DNA from: Nymphaea colorata
Taxonomy: Eukaryota; Streptophyta; Magnoliopsida; Nymphaeales; Nymphaeaceae
NCBI RefSeq assembly: GCF_008831285.2
Contig: NC_045138.2
Coordinates: forward strand, 33,784,769-33,848,768
Reading direction: 5' to 3'
Length of the DNA: 64,000 bases
A model generated the notes under the pieces. The model was not told the origin of the DNA. It ran no database searches and saw nothing but the letters and a program-made list of their open reading frames with translations. This document shows, one piece after another, positions 62,301 to 64,000 of this stretch (positions are counted from its first letter, which is position 1; the number at the start of each line of letters is the position of its first letter). The position numbers were made by a program, and so were the translations under genes.

Positions 62301-64000
62301 TATAGAGTGCAGCAGTAACCTGCACCATGAAGAGACTTACATAGGAGAGGGTAGACACGTAGTCATAATCGTAAGTATCAATTTACTGGGGAAAGAACTA
62401 AGTCATCCGTTTTAGGTGTTATTACGTGCATTTACGGTACCACATATCTATTGGCAAGGATAATTGATCACTGGTTGTCTTGCTGCATGTCACAAAGACA
62501 TATAAGTTCTAGATTTTAGTACAAAATGATGTGCTAGAGCATCTAATGTCAAATCTTGAAATAGAATCCACCTTTTTTGGATTAACTACCCAACGCCTAA
62601 GAAGCACAAAGAACACATGGCTATAACCTCATCATAGATAGTCTTCCATTTGGTTACAACTCCATCCACCTTTCCGAATAAGTTGAGATTCAGAACTAGT
62701 CCCAAAAAATATGAAAAATAATATAAAGTTAGAGGATGGGCTGATTGGACTTGGGAAAGTAGTTTGCCTGATACTTATGGTTGAAACTTCCACCAACGAA
62801 CCCCACCTGAAGTCTCATAAGTAAAATGGATCTACCTAACCATACACGCACTCTCATACTGAGGCCCGCAAGTCAAAAACGATAACCTATCCCCGCTTCT
62901 CTACTCTACAGAAATAGAAAAGAAAGAGTACCATTCTGAATTTCAATAGAGCTCCATCTAGGGATCAATTGGGCACATCAATTTTTAGATATGTGACAAA
63001 CCTTGCGTACCAAACTCATCTGCACTGTAACTAGATGAACAGAAAGCAATAAACTAATCAACCAAGTGAAGCAGCCACTTCATTTATGAAATGCACGCAC
63101 TAAGCAGATGTCCACCAATAATGAGAACAAAAACGAACAACAAGATGTACCACTCATAATATCTACCAGAGAACTCATCTACCGACCTTCCCCTTTCAGT
63201 AATCCCGTCCGATTGCTCCAGTGCCTGTGAACGGGGCTTCAAGTTTAACCTTGGGCGTTCACCTACTCTATTACTTTCATCTGGCACAGCTGAACCGGAC
63301 GTTGGTGGATGATTAACATTCACAACAACTTCATCATGCACTTGCACGCTTGAATTCGTGGGCTAAGGGTTCCAACAAAAAAGAACTCGGAATTAATCAG
63401 AGACGGACAATATCAAGCTGGAGCTTCCAAACAAAGAGAGAAGAAGAGAGAAAAGATACCAGCCTATATTCGTTTATGTATGAATCTTGCGGCTCCATAG
63501 GCCTTGTTCTCGGTAGAAGCTTCAACTTTGGCCTCTCCTCGAATTCACTCTGTGGTTGTATATCCAATTTCCCTTCAGCGGAAACAGGTCGAGCCATTCT
63601 GGATCTCTCTTTCTCGTAGTCTCCACATTCTACATCCCTTGGACGAACAACATCCTCGTCATACCTTCTAGTCTCGTGATACCTTCGGCTATCTACTTGA
63701 TTCGCATCAAGAGCAGGAGCAATTTCATCTTTGAAAGGGCGAGGTTGAGAACTAGTGATCTCGTTGTAGCTAGTGTTTTTAAAGCTACCGTTACCCTCGA
63801 ACTCTGCGGCTCTAGTCTCAAACTCTGGCTGATAGATCGATGACTGAGATTGATGTGATGAGATCACCAGCTTCGATTGCCATATCCCCGAGGAGACCTT
63901 CTCTATAGCACTCGCACTTGCAAGCCGCGATGCTGCGGATGCAGATTGTGCTGGTGGAACAGGCGCTTGAGTCCGTTCCTCATAAAACCCTAGCTCCTGC
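59313..64000 (-). CDS. plant protein with eIF4B-type KPR/IFGGARP motifs (At1g27090-like), partial
   Basis: Visible exons: 63460 to the right edge, 63187-63362, 60550-60586, 60350-60417, 59313-59859, in phase across all junctions. The protein is charged and mostly disordered. It holds [13 protein letters not shown] and [13 protein letters not shown], then [28 protein letters not shown] and a long Arg/Asp/Glu/Gln-rich stretch ([20 protein letters not shown]), ending SAQRHINGY. The KPR...IFGGA(K/R)P pattern is a known feature of eIF4B, so a link to translation or RNA binding is inferred. From memory it resembles the plant family of At1g27090. No ATG lies upstream in the visible part of the first exon, so the start is beyond the window. 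Intron 2 here is 2.6 kb with repeats. Confidence 0.65.
61230..61330 (-). mobile_element. SINE-like tRNA-derived segment in an intron
   Basis: On the minus strand an A-box-like site (gtggcgaagtagacc, 61327-61313) is followed by a B-box match (ggtttgaattcc, 61297-61286). The 3' end and target duplication were not defined. Confidence 0.3.
61653..61856. repeat. tandem duplication, unit about 102 bases
   Basis: The stretch from gtaaaagaagacc to gtcacaagctccaggg (61653-61755) recurs at 61756-61856 with about a dozen differences. It lies in the large intron of the eIF4B-motif gene. Confidence 0.85.

Overview
The window is nuclear DNA of a flowering plant. Genes carry many short introns, intergenic DNA is AT-rich with (CT)n, (GA)n and (TA)n microsatellites, and the gene families are plant ones: RPS2-like NLR, plant-type GH1 glucosidase, NPH3/BTB, organellar PPR and PADRE (DUF4228). 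The species cannot be fixed from the sequence. No bacterial, organellar or viral segment was recognised.

Layout. 1-1231 (-): first exon of a THA8-like PPR gene, cut by the left edge. 1324-14537: two direct copies of a 6.5-6.8 kb segment, each with one minus-strand NLR gene (2480-4417 and 8945-10885) and a matching upstream promoter and leader. 14849-16048 (+): an intronless mitochondrial-type PPR gene whose 3' end was duplicated again downstream, leaving a broken tail copy. 18144-21927 (-): a complete 13-exon GH1 beta-glucosidase. 21989-25825: gene-poor, with small tandem duplications and a LINE relic. 25826-29549 (-): a complete 9-exon Rab geranylgeranyltransferase beta subunit, with a probable non-coding first exon near 31.0-31.3 kb and a hAT-type MITE in an intron. 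32513-35572 (+): a 4-exon small organelle-type RRM protein. 35573-40917: no convincing gene. 40918-44179 (-): a 3-exon NPH3/BTB gene. 44180-53493: about 9 kb with no recognisable gene. 53610-54053 (+): a single-exon PADRE gene with a TATA box and a 12-codon upstream ORF. 59313 to the right edge (-): a gene with eIF4B-type KPR/IFGGARP motifs, continuing past the window.

The genes do not form a pathway; this is an ordinary plant gene neighbourhood. I found no clearly new biological system. The points most worth a second look are the NLR pair (no CC or TIR domain, MHD motif replaced, short LRR, and a promoter-leader island that looks better conserved than its surroundings), the repeated partial duplication of the PPR gene, CT-rich tracts just inside the 5' ends of introns in five different genes, and a GC-AG intron in the Rab prenyltransferase gene. 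Exon structures were read by hand from reading frame, splice dinucleotides and remembered family sequences, and have not been checked against transcripts.
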